From: Enterococcus wangshanyuanii
GTDB lineage: Bacteria; Bacillota; Bacilli; Lactobacillales; Enterococcaceae
DNA: 64,000 nucleotides
Assembly (NCBI RefSeq): GCF_002197645.1
Contig: NZ_CP021874.1
Span: forward strand, 2,790,001-2,854,000
Reading direction: 5' to 3'
Within the stretch, counting starts at the first letter, position 1; each line of letters starts with the position of its first letter. Below the pieces are notes generated by a model. The model was not told the origin of the DNA, ran no database searches, and saw only the letters and a list, made by a program, of their open reading frames with translations. Positions 43,136 through 52,187 of the stretch are shown in pieces. A program made the position numbers and the translations under genes.

Positions 43136-44788
43136 ATGAAATTAAAGAAAAGCGCTTTTCTGGGTTTAGTTGCTTTATCGAGTATTACATTAGCTGCTTG
43201 CGGCGGAGGTTCAAAAAAGGCTGATGGTGGTACAAGTGGAGAGGAGAAAGTATTTCGTTTAGTTGAAAGACAAGAAATGCCTAGTGCAGACCCTTCATTA
43301 GCAACGGACGAAGTAAGTTTTGTTGCATTAAATAATGTCTACGAAGGAATTTACCGCCTAGATAAAGACAGCAAACCACAACCAGCTGGTGCTGCTGAAA
43401 AAGCGGAAGTTAGTGAAGATGGACTAACATATAAAATCAAATTAAGAGAAGATGCAAAATGGACAGATGACAAACCAGTAAAAGCTGAAGACTATGTATA
43501 TGGCTGGCAAAGAACAGTTGATCCAGCGACTGGCTCAGAGTATGCTTATATGTTCAATTCTGTAAAAAATGCTGAAAAAATCTCTAAAGGTGAAATGAAA
43601 AAAGAAGAACTAGGGATCAAAGCGGTTGGTGATTATGAGCTTGAAATCACTTTGGAACAGGCTACTCCGTTTTTTGACTATCTATTAGCTTTCCCATCAT
43701 TTTTACCACAAAGACAAGACATCGTTGAAAAATATGGCAAGGACTATACAACAGATAGCGATAAAGCGGTCTACAATGGCCCATTTACATTAACTGATTT
43801 TGATGGACCAGGAACAGATACAAATTGGTCTTATACAAAAAATGATAAATATTGGGATAAAGATACAGTCAAATTAGACAAAGTAACGATCGATGTTGTA
43901 AAAGAAGCGCCAACATCATTGAACTTATTCCAAGATGGTCAAGCGGACGATGTGCCATTATCTGGCGAATTGGCGCAGCAAATGAAGAGTGATCCAAACT
44001 TCATTACTTTAAAAGCAGCATCAACCTTCTATCTTGAACCAAACCAAATTGAGGAAAAATCACCATACCGCAATGCAAATCTGCGTAAAGCTTTATCTTA
44101 TGCTATTGACCGTAAAGCGTTAGTGGATCAAATTTTAGCAAACGGTTCTACAGAACCGGAAGGGCTAGTTCCTGTAGGCTTGGCAGCTAATCCGAAAACA
44201 GACGAAGATTTCGCTAAGGAATCAGGAAATGATATCGTTTATGATGTTGATAAAGCTAAAGAGTCATGGAAAAAAGCCAAAGAAGAGTTAGGTATTTCTA
44301 CTTTATCTGTTGATTTATTGATCGACGATACAGATAACGCGAAAAAAATGGCGGAATATCTACAAGGCTCACTATCTGAAACCTTAGATGGTTTAAAGGT
44401 ATCTGTTAGTCCGGTACCATTTTCTGTACGTTTAGACCGCTCAAACAAAGGCGATTTTGAAATTGCAGTAAGTGCTTGGGGAGCAGATTACGCAGATCCA
44501 AGCAGCTTCTTAGATTTATTCGTTACAGGAAATGCTTATAATAGAGGACATTATACAAACCCTGAATATGATAAATTAGTGAACAGTGCTGCAACAACAA
44601 ATGCCAACAATCCAGAAGCACGCTGGCAAGATATGCTTGATGCTGAAAAAGTCATCATGGATGACATGGGTGTTATCCCATTGTATCAAAAAGCAGAAGC
44701 ACGTTTGCGTTCTGAAAAAATCAAGGATGTTGTGTACCACTCTACTGGAGCGAAATACGATTTCAAATGGACATACATTGAAGAATAA
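43136..44788 (+). CDS. Oligopeptide ABC transporter substrate-binding lipoprotein (OppA-like)
   Basis: 550 residues. Signal peptide with lipobox LAAC, lipidated Cys22, then a family-5 solute-binding fold (GLTYKIKLREDAKWTDDKPV, DYVYGWQRTVDPATGSEYAY, NLRKALSYAIDRKALVDQIL, WGADYADPSSFLDLFVTGNAYN). Monocistronic with its own promoter and terminator, i.e. an orphan binding protein likely to work with Opp permease genes elsewhere, or to capture pheromone-type peptides. The ribosome site is weak (GGGGG). Confidence 0.95.
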   Translation: MKLKKSAFLGLVALSSITLAACGGGSKKADGGTSGEEKVFRLVERQEMPSADPSLATDEVSFVALNNVYEGIYRLDKDSKPQPAGAAEKAEVSEDGLTYKIKLREDAKWTDDKPVKAEDYVYGWQRTVDPATGSEYAYMFNSVKNAEKISKGEMKKEELGIKAVGDYELEITLEQATPFFDYLLAFPSFLPQRQDIVEKYGKDYTTDSDKAVYNGPFTLTDFDGPGTDTNWSYTKNDKYWDKDTVKLDKVTIDVVKEAPTSLNLFQDGQADDVPLSGELAQQMKSDPNFITLKAASTFYLEPNQIEEKSPYRNANLRKALSYAIDRKALVDQILANGSTEPEGLVPVGLAANPKTDEDFAKESGNDIVYDVDKAKESWKKAKEELGISTLSVDLLIDDTDNAKKMAEYLQGSLSETLDGLKVSVSPVPFSVRLDRSNKGDFEIAVSAWGADYADPSSFLDLFVTGNAYNRGHYTNPEYDKLVNSAATTNANNPEARWQDMLDAEKVIMDDMGVIPLYQKAEARLRSEKIKDVVYHSTGAKYDFKWTYIEE

Positions 44789-44802
44789 GAATTAACAATA
44801 TA

Positions 44803-44842
44803 AGATAAGGCAGACAAAAGATTGTTTGCCTTATCTTTTTTC
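44803..44842 (+). terminator. Terminator of the lipoprotein gene
   Basis: ATAAGGCAGACAA and TTGTTTGCCTTAT arms followed by CTTTTTTC. Confidence 0.85.
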
Positions 44843-44910
44843 TTAATAAAGAGCCATCTAACTTGTATGTTGAATCGCAATGTTAAAATGAATGATAACT
44901 ATTAAAAATC

Positions 44911-44958
44911 AAAAAATGAGAGCGAAACAAAACTAAAAATCAGTTTTGTTTCGCTCTC
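44911..44958 (-). terminator. Terminator of the minus-strand surface/regulator unit
   Basis: GAGAGCGAAACAAAACT (44918-44934) and AGTTTTGTTTCGCTCTC (44942-44958) are perfect 17-bp arms; the T-rich tail (ATTTTTTGATTTTT) is on the minus strand, so it ends the unit at 45027. Confidence 0.85.
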
Positions 44959-45026
44959 TAAATCTGAATAAACGCTTTTTGTCTCAGTCTCGTTCTTTCT
45001 TGAATAAATATTTTCCCCCAATCCCA

Positions 45027-45365
45027 TTAAGAACGCATAGAGCCAAATAGAAAGATTCCAGAGAATCCGCGTAATAGCTCTCCGTAACGTGAGGACTGTT
45101 CACGACCTGGAGGTATTGTTGCAATTGTTGGCGGTATTGTGATCAGTTGAGAAGGAATGCTGCTCTTTTTTCTTCGATAAACAAAGACAATCTCTTGCGG
45201 TTCCTCTGTAAACTCACCTTCTTGTGAAGTAGAAGGAGTCACTAATTCCCACAGTTGGCGGTCAGCACCTTTAGCATAATAGACAATTGTTGTAGGTTGG
45301 ATGACAAGTAAAGCAACGAGCAGTGTAATGAGAACGTACATCTTAAAAGAGCGTATTTTTTTCAT
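45027..45365 (-). CDS. Small exported protein with half a MucBP repeat and degenerate sortase signal
   Basis: 112 residues. Signal/anchor segment at about 9-30, then WELVTPSTSQEGEFTEEPQ and EIVFVYRRK, which is the second half of a MucBP repeat, then a proline-rich stretch and PPGREQSSRYGELLRGFSG, IFLFGSMRS. The end resembles the usual LPxTGEQSS...GFSGIFLFG tail of WxL-locus proteins, but the LPxTG is lost and the hydrophobic span is short. It overlaps the 3' end of the Mga-like gene by 23 nt. Probably a relic or a diverged small surface protein. Confidence 0.6.
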   Translation of the reverse strand: MKKIRSFKMYVLITLLVALLVIQPTTIVYYAKGADRQLWELVTPSTSQEGEFTEEPQEIVFVYRRKKSSIPSQLITIPPTIATIPPGREQSSRYGELLRGFSGIFLFGSMRS

Positions 45366-46788
45366 TTTCTTTCTCCCTTAATTCAATGACTACATCCGCG
45401 AATTTAGCCCAATCGGAGGGAGTGGGCGGCTGTTTCCAGATGATTTGCTGACAGGTTGCTTTTTTTAATCGATAATCAGATAAAACAATTTGCGTCTCGT
45501 TATTGAATCTATTTTGGATGCTGATATTTAAATCACGAAATCGCTGTAAGCTTTGACAAATATACTCTGTATAAGCTAAGCCGTGTGAGAAATCAATGTA
45601 AATAGTAATAGGTCTTCCCAACTGTACAGGCTCTAATGAAGAAAGTACGGTAAACATTATGTCATAGTAAAGCTTTGCCTGATCATTTTTAGATAATTCT
45701 AAAGACAAAAGGAACGGCTCTTTACGGATAAAATGTAAAATCAATCTATGTAAGGAAGAATATACCTCAGCAAAATAACTATAGGCGGCAGTATCAACAA
45801 AGGTTGTATAATTTTGTCTAAAAATAGATAGACTAAGTAATTTTTTTAAAAATGAATCATATAACTCTTTTTTCTGACTATCTTTCACCTGAAACTGTCT
45901 GGACAGACTATTCAATAAGGTTTGTGCAGTTTCTTTTGTTTTGCTAAACATTTCTTTATTGAACGTTAATTCAAGATCAAGCATCTCCGAAACAAACAAA
46001 AAGGTTAGTAAATAATTGCTTTCTTTGGAAGATTCAGAGGTGGACTCTAATGACGGAGCTAAGAGTTGTTCGATCATCGTCAGCTGTCGTTGATATGTTT
46101 GCTGTGTTTTCTCGTTGATCATGCATAGATTCTCGTTGATCATATGCTGATTTTTGATTCTAATTTGAACAATATGGATAAATAGGGAGAGTTTCTTTTT
46201 CTGGAAAAAAGTTAAATCTAAATTGAAATAAGAGATCAGTAGCTGTAACAACTGTTTCGCTTCATTTCTACACTGACTGGAAAAAGGATAAGATTCTCCA
46301 AAATAAAAATAGGACACAACATCAAAAATGATCGATCGAACATGCATTTCTGGTCCGATCATTTTATTTTTTTGAATAAGTATTTTTTCTTTCTTTAAGC
46401 TGTTTAAAACTTTCGTACGTATTTGATATAGCGTTGTTTTCGCAATATGTTGTTCTTCTTGAAATTTTTTGACTGTTTTTTCCTCGATCAGTACCTCCAC
46501 AAAAAAACGAAATTTTAATGAACGTTGGGCATACATGTGCTGTATTTTTTGGACGGTATCATTGGAAATCGCGTGATACGACATCTCATCGTAAAGCTCA
46601 TCAGAAATCATTAGTTCAGGACATTCTAGATTCAATTCTTTTAAATACTTTTCCAATAAAAATTTGGATAAACCCGTTTGTTCAATTAATCTTTTTTGAG
46701 TCAAATATTGATCATTGTATGATTGCAGCGTCATAAGTACGGTGAGCTTATCACGATCTTCATCATCTAAAAAAGCTAAATAGTCCAT
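45343..46788 (-). CDS. Mga/AtxA-like helix-turn-helix regulator
   Basis: 481 residues. N-terminal HTH regions (SYNDQYLTQKRLIEQTGLSK; FQEEQHIAKTTLYQIRTKVL), a middle all-helical PRD-like region, and a C-terminal EIIB-like part (about 400-481; ITIYIDFSHGLAYTEYICQS, QIVLSDYRL). Mga-type regulators activate surface-protein genes and can be tuned by PTS phosphorylation. Lies between the LRR/MucBP gene and the small exported protein, on the same strand; probable local activator of the island. Confidence 0.85.
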   Translation of the reverse strand: MDYLAFLDDEDRDKLTVLMTLQSYNDQYLTQKRLIEQTGLSKFLLEKYLKELNLECPELMISDELYDEMSYHAISNDTVQKIQHMYAQRSLKFRFFVEVLIEEKTVKKFQEEQHIAKTTLYQIRTKVLNSLKKEKILIQKNKMIGPEMHVRSIIFDVVSYFYFGESYPFSSQCRNEAKQLLQLLISYFNLDLTFFQKKKLSLFIHIVQIRIKNQHMINENLCMINEKTQQTYQRQLTMIEQLLAPSLESTSESSKESNYLLTFLFVSEMLDLELTFNKEMFSKTKETAQTLLNSLSRQFQVKDSQKKELYDSFLKKLLSLSIFRQNYTTFVDTAAYSYFAEVYSSLHRLILHFIRKEPFLLSLELSKNDQAKLYYDIMFTVLSSLEPVQLGRPITIYIDFSHGLAYTEYICQSLQRFRDLNISIQNRFNNETQIVLSDYRLKKATCQQIIWKQPPTPSDWAKFADVVIELREKENEKNTLF

Positions 46789-46862
46789 TTATTTTCTCCT
46801 AATATAATAGTTGCCTAAGTGTCGATTTTGCCACAACCTCTAACTAGTTCACCGGATAGCGT

Positions 46863-48785
46863 CTATTTTGATCTAGGGGTCTTCTTTGCCGTTACTTTAT
46901 ACGACTCTCCGATTTTTCCTGTTAAAGTGTTGGATTTAGCCAATTCATTCCCCTTTTCATCAACAAATTTAACCGTAACAGAACCTTTTCCAGCATTCAT
47001 ATCGTCTTTTTTAGGAGCTTTTTTTTCATTAACAGCAGCACGTGGCTTTTTAAAACCTGCTGAGGTTTCAGGTAATAACGGTTGTTGTATGGCATCTACA
47101 GTTTGTACTGTTTTATCTGGTAGTTGATTGGTGTGTGTTTGCACCGTTGCAGAATGACTGAGAAAAGCTAAAGGCTGTGTTACTGTACCTGTTTCTGGCA
47201 GTACATTAGAAATGAGTGGTTCATCAACGGAAGGGACAGTTACTGACTCAACCTTTTTATAGATATAGTGTATCGTTTGTGCTTGTTTTGTAAACGTTCC
47301 TTCGCTATGTCCAATCTGTTGGATCAACTGATAATTTTCGATAGATTTCGGTTGAGATTGATAGGTAGCTCCTAATTGCCCGCTCAGTGTGTCAGAAGCT
47401 GCAAGTGGGGTATCTTTGTCGTCCGTATATAAAACAGTAACAGCGGCGCCTTCTGCTTTTTCGTAGATAAAGGTCAGCTCTTGCGCTTCTTGTGTAAATT
47501 TACCCTCTGCATGATCAGGGCTGGTAATTAAAATCCAGTCAGCTAGATCTTTCGGCTGGGCTTGGAAGGGCTCATCAATGTTTCCATTTAAAATAAGTGG
47601 TTCAACGATATCGTTGCCTGTTCTATCACGAAAGTTGATCGTAACTGGAGCACCAAGAATAGGATCATCCACAATAGTGAAATTCTGCAAATAAGTTCCA
47701 GCAGAAATCGAATAAAAACTGAGATTTGGAGGTGTCGCATAGCTTCCCACAGGATTATTGATGCGGGCATTGTAATACATAGTACTAAGATTTGAAGACT
47801 CTGCAGGTGTGACATGCAACACAGTGATTCCCTGTTCAGAGACTTGCAAACGATTTTCTGGTAACTGTGAACCATTAAATTTAAGGATCATCTCGTTGGC
47901 AGAGTTTGAAGTTGAAAATGGCGGTAAGTAACCATCGAAATTCGTTAGACGATCAGGCATCAAGGAAAACGGAATAAAAAGCGTTTCTTGCTCAGCATTA
48001 TAGGTCAATGCTGAACGCGTAATGGTAGTTGCTGAGTTCATACGTCCGGTATTTTGCCCGAATGCAGCTAAATCGTTAAGCGCAGGAAATGCATTGATCA
48101 CAGTGAAATCTGTGACCCCGCAAAACTGAATGGAAATTGATCGTAATTTAGGTAAAACCTTTAAAGGTTCGATTGTTGTGATGCCGATATTTGAATCTAG
48201 ATAAAGACGTTGAAGCTCTGGAAACTGTGTCAGCTTTGGAAAAACATCATTGGTCAACTGAGCAGAACTTGCAGAGATGTGTGTGATGCCAGTGCTTTTT
48301 TTTAAATCAGGGAAGTTATCAGAGGTTAAGCTACTACCGCCTAATCTAACAAAAACGAGATTTGTTAACTGTTCCAAAGGACTAAAGTCAGTCACTTTAC
48401 TAGTGAGCAAAAAAAGATCAGTCAGATTTACCGCATATTCTAGTCCAGATAAATCACTGATTTGAGCTGATTTATCTGATGGAATATTCAATGAAATCAA
48501 GGCTGCCATATCCTGTTTTGTCAAGTTGCTTGCGGGTGATTTACCTAATGTAGTCAAAATAGCTTCCTTTAAAACTGTGTCAGGAACGAGTTCTTGTTCA
48601 GTATCTATGGAATTAGGTACAGGGACTTGAGCGTCCATCTTATTTCCAGGAAGAGTAGAAGTCGTCTGCTCTACAACCGTTAGATCTTCTGGATTTGAAG
48701 CAATCACTTCAATTGGATCATTGCTAAAAAGGTAAAGACCGACACATAAAGCGGAAGGGAAAAACGTTTTCTTAAAATTAATCAA
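46863..48785 (-). CDS. Leucine-rich-repeat MucBP surface protein (C-terminus truncated)
   Basis: 640 residues. Signal peptide about 1-29; leucine-rich repeats about 70-230 (ISDLSGLEYAVNLTDLFLL, ITTIEPLKVLPKLRSISIQF); two MucBP repeats at about 385-510 (VTINFRDRTGNDIVEPLIL; VTVLYTDDKDTPLAASDTL); a Thr/Pro linker with LPETG and LLPETS that are not followed by a membrane span; then a third MucBP repeat that stops halfway (GKIGESYKVTAKKTPRSK, stop). No WxL domain or anchor remains. Internalin-like adhesin, apparently shortened at the 3' end; see the complementary half repeat in the gene at 45027. Confidence 0.85.
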   Translation of the reverse strand: MINFKKTFFPSALCVGLYLFSNDPIEVIASNPEDLTVVEQTTSTLPGNKMDAQVPVPNSIDTEQELVPDTVLKEAILTTLGKSPASNLTKQDMAALISLNIPSDKSAQISDLSGLEYAVNLTDLFLLTSKVTDFSPLEQLTNLVFVRLGGSSLTSDNFPDLKKSTGITHISASSAQLTNDVFPKLTQFPELQRLYLDSNIGITTIEPLKVLPKLRSISIQFCGVTDFTVINAFPALNDLAAFGQNTGRMNSATTITRSALTYNAEQETLFIPFSLMPDRLTNFDGYLPPFSTSNSANEMILKFNGSQLPENRLQVSEQGITVLHVTPAESSNLSTMYYNARINNPVGSYATPPNLSFYSISAGTYLQNFTIVDDPILGAPVTINFRDRTGNDIVEPLILNGNIDEPFQAQPKDLADWILITSPDHAEGKFTQEAQELTFIYEKAEGAAVTVLYTDDKDTPLAASDTLSGQLGATYQSQPKSIENYQLIQQIGHSEGTFTKQAQTIHYIYKKVESVTVPSVDEPLISNVLPETGTVTQPLAFLSHSATVQTHTNQLPDKTVQTVDAIQQPLLPETSAGFKKPRAAVNEKKAPKKDDMNAGKGSVTVKFVDEKGNELAKSNTLTGKIGESYKVTAKKTPRSK

Positions 48786-49186
48786 TAGTATGTCCTCTCA
48801 ATAAAATAATAATAGATTATGTGAAAATAAAGCAATATGTAACAAAAATAGATTAAATAATTTGTAAGAAAAAAATCATTAAAATATCTTTTGAGTTTAA
48901 TAGAAATATTTTTTTAAAAAGAAATCCATTAATATAATACACTTTTTGATAGGAAGCATCTAGATTAAATAGCAATTTTTTTCTTTGTTTTTTTAAAAGT
49001 TCGAAAAAATCGCGGAAATTTATGAAAAGAAGGGAAAAAAGTAAACGAACGATTATTGTTTTTTGCTTGGATTTGAAAGAATATTAGTAAGGTAAAAGAT
49101 AAATAAATATCATTTGTTTTTGATATGTAACGAAAATGAATCGATATATATTTGATTTTAAAAGAGAAAAAACAGGAGAAGAAGCT
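48786..49186. other. AT-rich divergent intergenic region
   Basis: About 400 nt between the LRR gene (-) and the response-regulator-like gene (+). Very AT-rich, with runs of A and T. No gene-like frame with a ribosome site; presumably holds both promoters, none of which I can place with confidence. Confidence 0.5.
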
Positions 49187-49876
49187 ATGAAGGTTGGAAT
49201 ATTGGATACTGAGAAAACAATCAGTAGGGAATTTATTGCGGGACACACGTACACGCACTTCCTCGAAGGGAAAGAGGTGGTGAAGGAAACAGATTTAAAA
49301 GGGTTAGACGCATTGCTCATTTGCAAAAATCAACAGTTTGGTTTACGTGAGATTTGTGAATGGGTCATCAAAATAAAAACACATGACTCTGTCCCTATTT
49401 GGATAGCCACCAATGAACAGCATTTGGGAGAAAAGAATATTTACCTGCAATTAGGTGTTTGCGGCATATTCGAAAAAGATTATACGATTGAAGAAATAGA
49501 TCTTTCGATCGGTAATAGCTTGCAGGCGATGAAAAATCACGGAGAAACACAAACAACAACATATTCAGGGAGTTCTTTTACATTGGATCCATTAAGATTG
49601 GCGCTGTCGATTGGCAAGAACAATGTACCACTAACTAGATTAGAGTACTGTTTATTAGAAGTTCTTTATGAAAACAAGGGAGAAGTTTGTACATATAAAA
49701 TGCTCGCGGAAGCTTTGTTAGGCAAGGAATCCCAAACGAATGTCGATTTGGCGCAAAGTAGAATCGCGAATATTGTTTGTAAGGTACGCGCAAAAATCTC
49801 TCATGTCAATCGAGGGGAGCTTGAGCTGATCAAAACAGTTCGATCAAGAGGCTATATGTTGACTTTATCTGCATGA
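49187..49876 (+). CDS. OmpR-type winged-helix regulator with degenerate receiver
   Basis: About 229 residues. N-terminal alpha/beta domain (KVGILDTEKTISREFIA, LDALLICKN, VPIWIATNEQH, LQLGVCGIFEKD) shaped like a receiver but without the acidic pocket and phospho-Asp pattern; C-terminal Trans_reg_C winged helix (about 140-229; VPLTRLEYCLLEVLYENKG, SRIANIVCKVRAKI, LELIKTVRSRGYML). Start at 49187 has AGGAG 8 nt upstream. No histidine kinase nearby. It directly precedes the WxL operon and is its likely regulator. Confidence 0.87.
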   Translation: MKVGILDTEKTISREFIAGHTYTHFLEGKEVVKETDLKGLDALLICKNQQFGLREICEWVIKIKTHDSVPIWIATNEQHLGEKNIYLQLGVCGIFEKDYTIEEIDLSIGNSLQAMKNHGETQTTTYSGSSFTLDPLRLALSIGKNNVPLTRLEYCLLEVLYENKGEVCTYKMLAEALLGKESQTNVDLAQSRIANIVCKVRAKISHVNRGELELIKTVRSRGYMLTLSA

Positions 49877-50058
49877 CACAAAAAGTGTCGATCATGGAGA
49901 GGGGGTGAGATATTTAGTTGGGGTTTGATCATAAAAGAGAATTCCTTTTTAAAGTAAACAGCTGTCGAATGGAAAAAGAATCTCAGCTATAACAGTCGAT
50001 AAAAACAGAGTATCTTCAATAGAGAAGATCACTCAGGTAAAGCAGAGGGGAGGCAACG

Positions 50059-50340
50059 ATGAGAAAATTGATTTGGTCTGGTATTTGTATAATGTTCTTA
50101 TTTACACCATTTTTTGGAACAATTGCGCAAGCCTCTGGAAAGACACCAGCTGATGTTACTTTTACACAGGGAGAAAAGCCTAAAATTCCGATTGTTGATA
50201 ACATTATCAGCGGAGAGAAAAAAGGGATTCTTCCACACACTGGAGAACAGCTAAGTTTATATTTACTAGTCATAGGGGTTTGTCTTTTAATTTTTATTAT
50301 CTATTTAAAAAAACACACACGAAAGAAGGAACAAAAATGA
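50059..50340 (+). CDS. Small LPxTG-anchored surface protein of the WxL locus
   Basis: 93 residues: signal peptide about 1-25, a short exported stretch (GKTPADVTFTQGEKP), then the sortase signal LPHTG, a hydrophobic span and KKHTRKKEQK tail. AGGGGAGG precedes the ATG. Its stop overlaps the next start (ATGA). Small LPxTG proteins are standard members of WxL clusters, possibly acting as wall-linked scaffolds. Confidence 0.92.
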   Translation: MRKLIWSGICIMFLFTPFFGTIAQASGKTPADVTFTQGEKPKIPIVDNIISGEKKGILPHTGEQLSLYLLVIGVCLLIFIIYLKKHTRKKEQK

Positions 50341-51179
50341 AAAACAAAGTAATCACAAGTTTATTATTGAGCGGCTTAATTTTAAGCTATCCAGCGACAG
50401 GAGTTCACGCTGAAGAAAGCTCGGCAAAAACAAAAGCAGAAACAGAATTTACAGCAGGGGATCGTCCAGATCCGTCCAAACCAGAAGAAGGTCCGAATGA
50501 TCCCAATCCACTTGATCCAGACCCAGACCCAGAAGATCCCTCTAAACCCAAACCATTACCAGAAGTAAGCAATGTTTATGTGACACATTTACCAAATATT
50601 TCGTTTGGATCAAATAAAACTAATTTACAAACAACTGAATATGAGGCATTAACAGAAAAACGTACTAAAAACCAAGGTGCAGAAACATTTTATATGCCGC
50701 ATTCTGTACAGGTCGCAGATTTATCAGGGAATAGTGCGACAAAATGGAAACTAAGTGTACAGCAAGATGCCGTGTTCAAAACAAAAGACAGCACACCGCA
50801 AACATTAACAAATACTCGGATTCGTGTGTATGGTAATACGTTGACCAGCACTGCCTATGCAGCAAGTGATTTAACAGATAAAGTGGTCGGTACAGCCTTA
50901 GATCAGACAGATGGGTTTGGCTCATTTTCTACGATCCCAGTCGCTGGCGACAGTCAAGGTGATTTAGTTGTTTTAGAAAACAAGACAGAAGGATTCACTT
51001 TGAATTCTTATACATCTTCTGTTTTTGCTAATAGCTATTTAGAAGCAGATTACGATGCAACAAAAACACCAAATGCAGAACGCTATGAAGGCGTAAAACT
51101 GAATGTTCCTGCAAGTGACCAATCACAAGCAAAAGCTTACTCTGCCGATTTGACTTGGACCTTGACAGTAGAGCCATAA
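50337..51179 (+). CDS. WxL-domain surface protein
   Basis: 280 residues: signal peptide about 1-25, an acidic Asp/Pro repeat linker (about 48-75, DPNPLDPDPDPEDPSKPKP), then the WxL domain with proximal motif TKWKLSV and distal motif LTWTLTVEP. Start at 50337 has GAAGGAACAAAA upstream. WxL domains bind peptidoglycan non-covalently and interact with DUF916/DUF3324 proteins. In the operon beginning at 50059. Confidence 0.95.
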   Translation: MKNKVITSLLLSGLILSYPATGVHAEESSAKTKAETEFTAGDRPDPSKPEEGPNDPNPLDPDPDPEDPSKPKPLPEVSNVYVTHLPNISFGSNKTNLQTTEYEALTEKRTKNQGAETFYMPHSVQVADLSGNSATKWKLSVQQDAVFKTKDSTPQTLTNTRIRVYGNTLTSTAYAASDLTDKVVGTALDQTDGFGSFSTIPVAGDSQGDLVVLENKTEGFTLNSYTSSVFANSYLEADYDATKTPNAERYEGVKLNVPASDQSQAKAYSADLTWTLTVEP

Positions 51180-51238
51180 AAGAACTTGAGCGTATTTCCT
51201 TAAAATATAGAATAATCGAAAGACGAGGAGTAGAAAAA

Positions 51239-52048
51239 ATGAAAGCAAATAAAGTAATCGGATTAAGTTTATTAGCAACGGGCATGTTGGGTTTTTCAGT
51301 ACCGGCATTTGCTGAAACTGGTGCAGTACAAACTGATGGAAAGGCCTCGTTCGTTCCACAATCTGGCGATATCAATACGATCAAACCAGGAACAGATGAA
51401 AAAATCGATATGGTCGATGGCAATAATGAACGTGTAACGGTAGAAAATGTTCAGTTGATGCACGTACCAGATTTTGATTTTGGCAATAATGAAACAAGTG
51501 TGGACACAAAAAATTATGATGCCATTTATGAGCATTATCAAAAATCAGGAGACAGCACAAAATATGCTATCCCGCACTTTGTTCAAGTTGGGGATGTTTC
51601 AGGTGCACAAGGAACTGCCTGGACGGTAACAGTAGAACAAGACTCACTATTCAAAGAAACAGGCGGACATTCACTGAAAGCCTCTAGAATCAATATTTAT
51701 AATCAAGTACTGACGAATAATGTACAGTCTACAGTTGCTGACGTGGTGACAGGACTAACGATTACAAGTGATTCGTCGGTACAAATTCCTGTAAAAGGAG
51801 TGGACACTACAGGAAGTATCGCAGTGTTGACATCAAAAGCTGGTAAAACAGACCAAACAACGACAAACGGAACCATCAGTTCGGTTGTTTTCCAAAAGGA
51901 TTATGATGAATCAAACTACGGAAAGTCTGACTCGCCAGCATTAACCGATAAAAACGCAGATGTGAAACTGAACGTTCCACAAAGCGATGGGGTACAAGCA
52001 AAATCTTATGGTGCTAAATTAAACTGGACTTTAACCGTAGGACCATAA
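51239..52048 (+). CDS. WxL-domain surface protein
   Basis: 269 residues: signal peptide about 1-25 ending AFAET, then a WxL domain with TAWTVTV and LNWTLTVGP. GAGGAG lies 8 nt before the ATG. Close paralogue in layout of the preceding gene, without the acidic linker. Confidence 0.95.
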   Translation: MKANKVIGLSLLATGMLGFSVPAFAETGAVQTDGKASFVPQSGDINTIKPGTDEKIDMVDGNNERVTVENVQLMHVPDFDFGNNETSVDTKNYDAIYEHYQKSGDSTKYAIPHFVQVGDVSGAQGTAWTVTVEQDSLFKETGGHSLKASRINIYNQVLTNNVQSTVADVVTGLTITSDSSVQIPVKGVDTTGSIAVLTSKAGKTDQTTTNGTISSVVFQKDYDESNYGKSDSPALTDKNADVKLNVPQSDGVQAKSYGAKLNWTLTVGP

Positions 52049-52187
52049 CATATATCTAGTTTTTGATTGAGGTCGGAAATGGCTAGCCGTAATTAAAAAT
52101 GGTTTCAGTTAAATGAAACAACGGAAGAAAACAAAAAGAGAGCGATTGTTTTTTTCCGACTTCAATTTTGTTAGAAAGGAAAAAATT

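Noticed and set aside
47180..47215. LPETG in the LRR/MucBP protein as a sortase signal
   Set aside because: No hydrophobic span or basic tail follows; more than 100 residues of linker and a partial MucBP repeat come after it.
48965..49326. Two minus-strand frames of 80-97 codons before the response-regulator-like gene
   Set aside because: Phe/Ser-rich products typical of antisense AT-rich DNA; one is antisense to the real gene at 49187.
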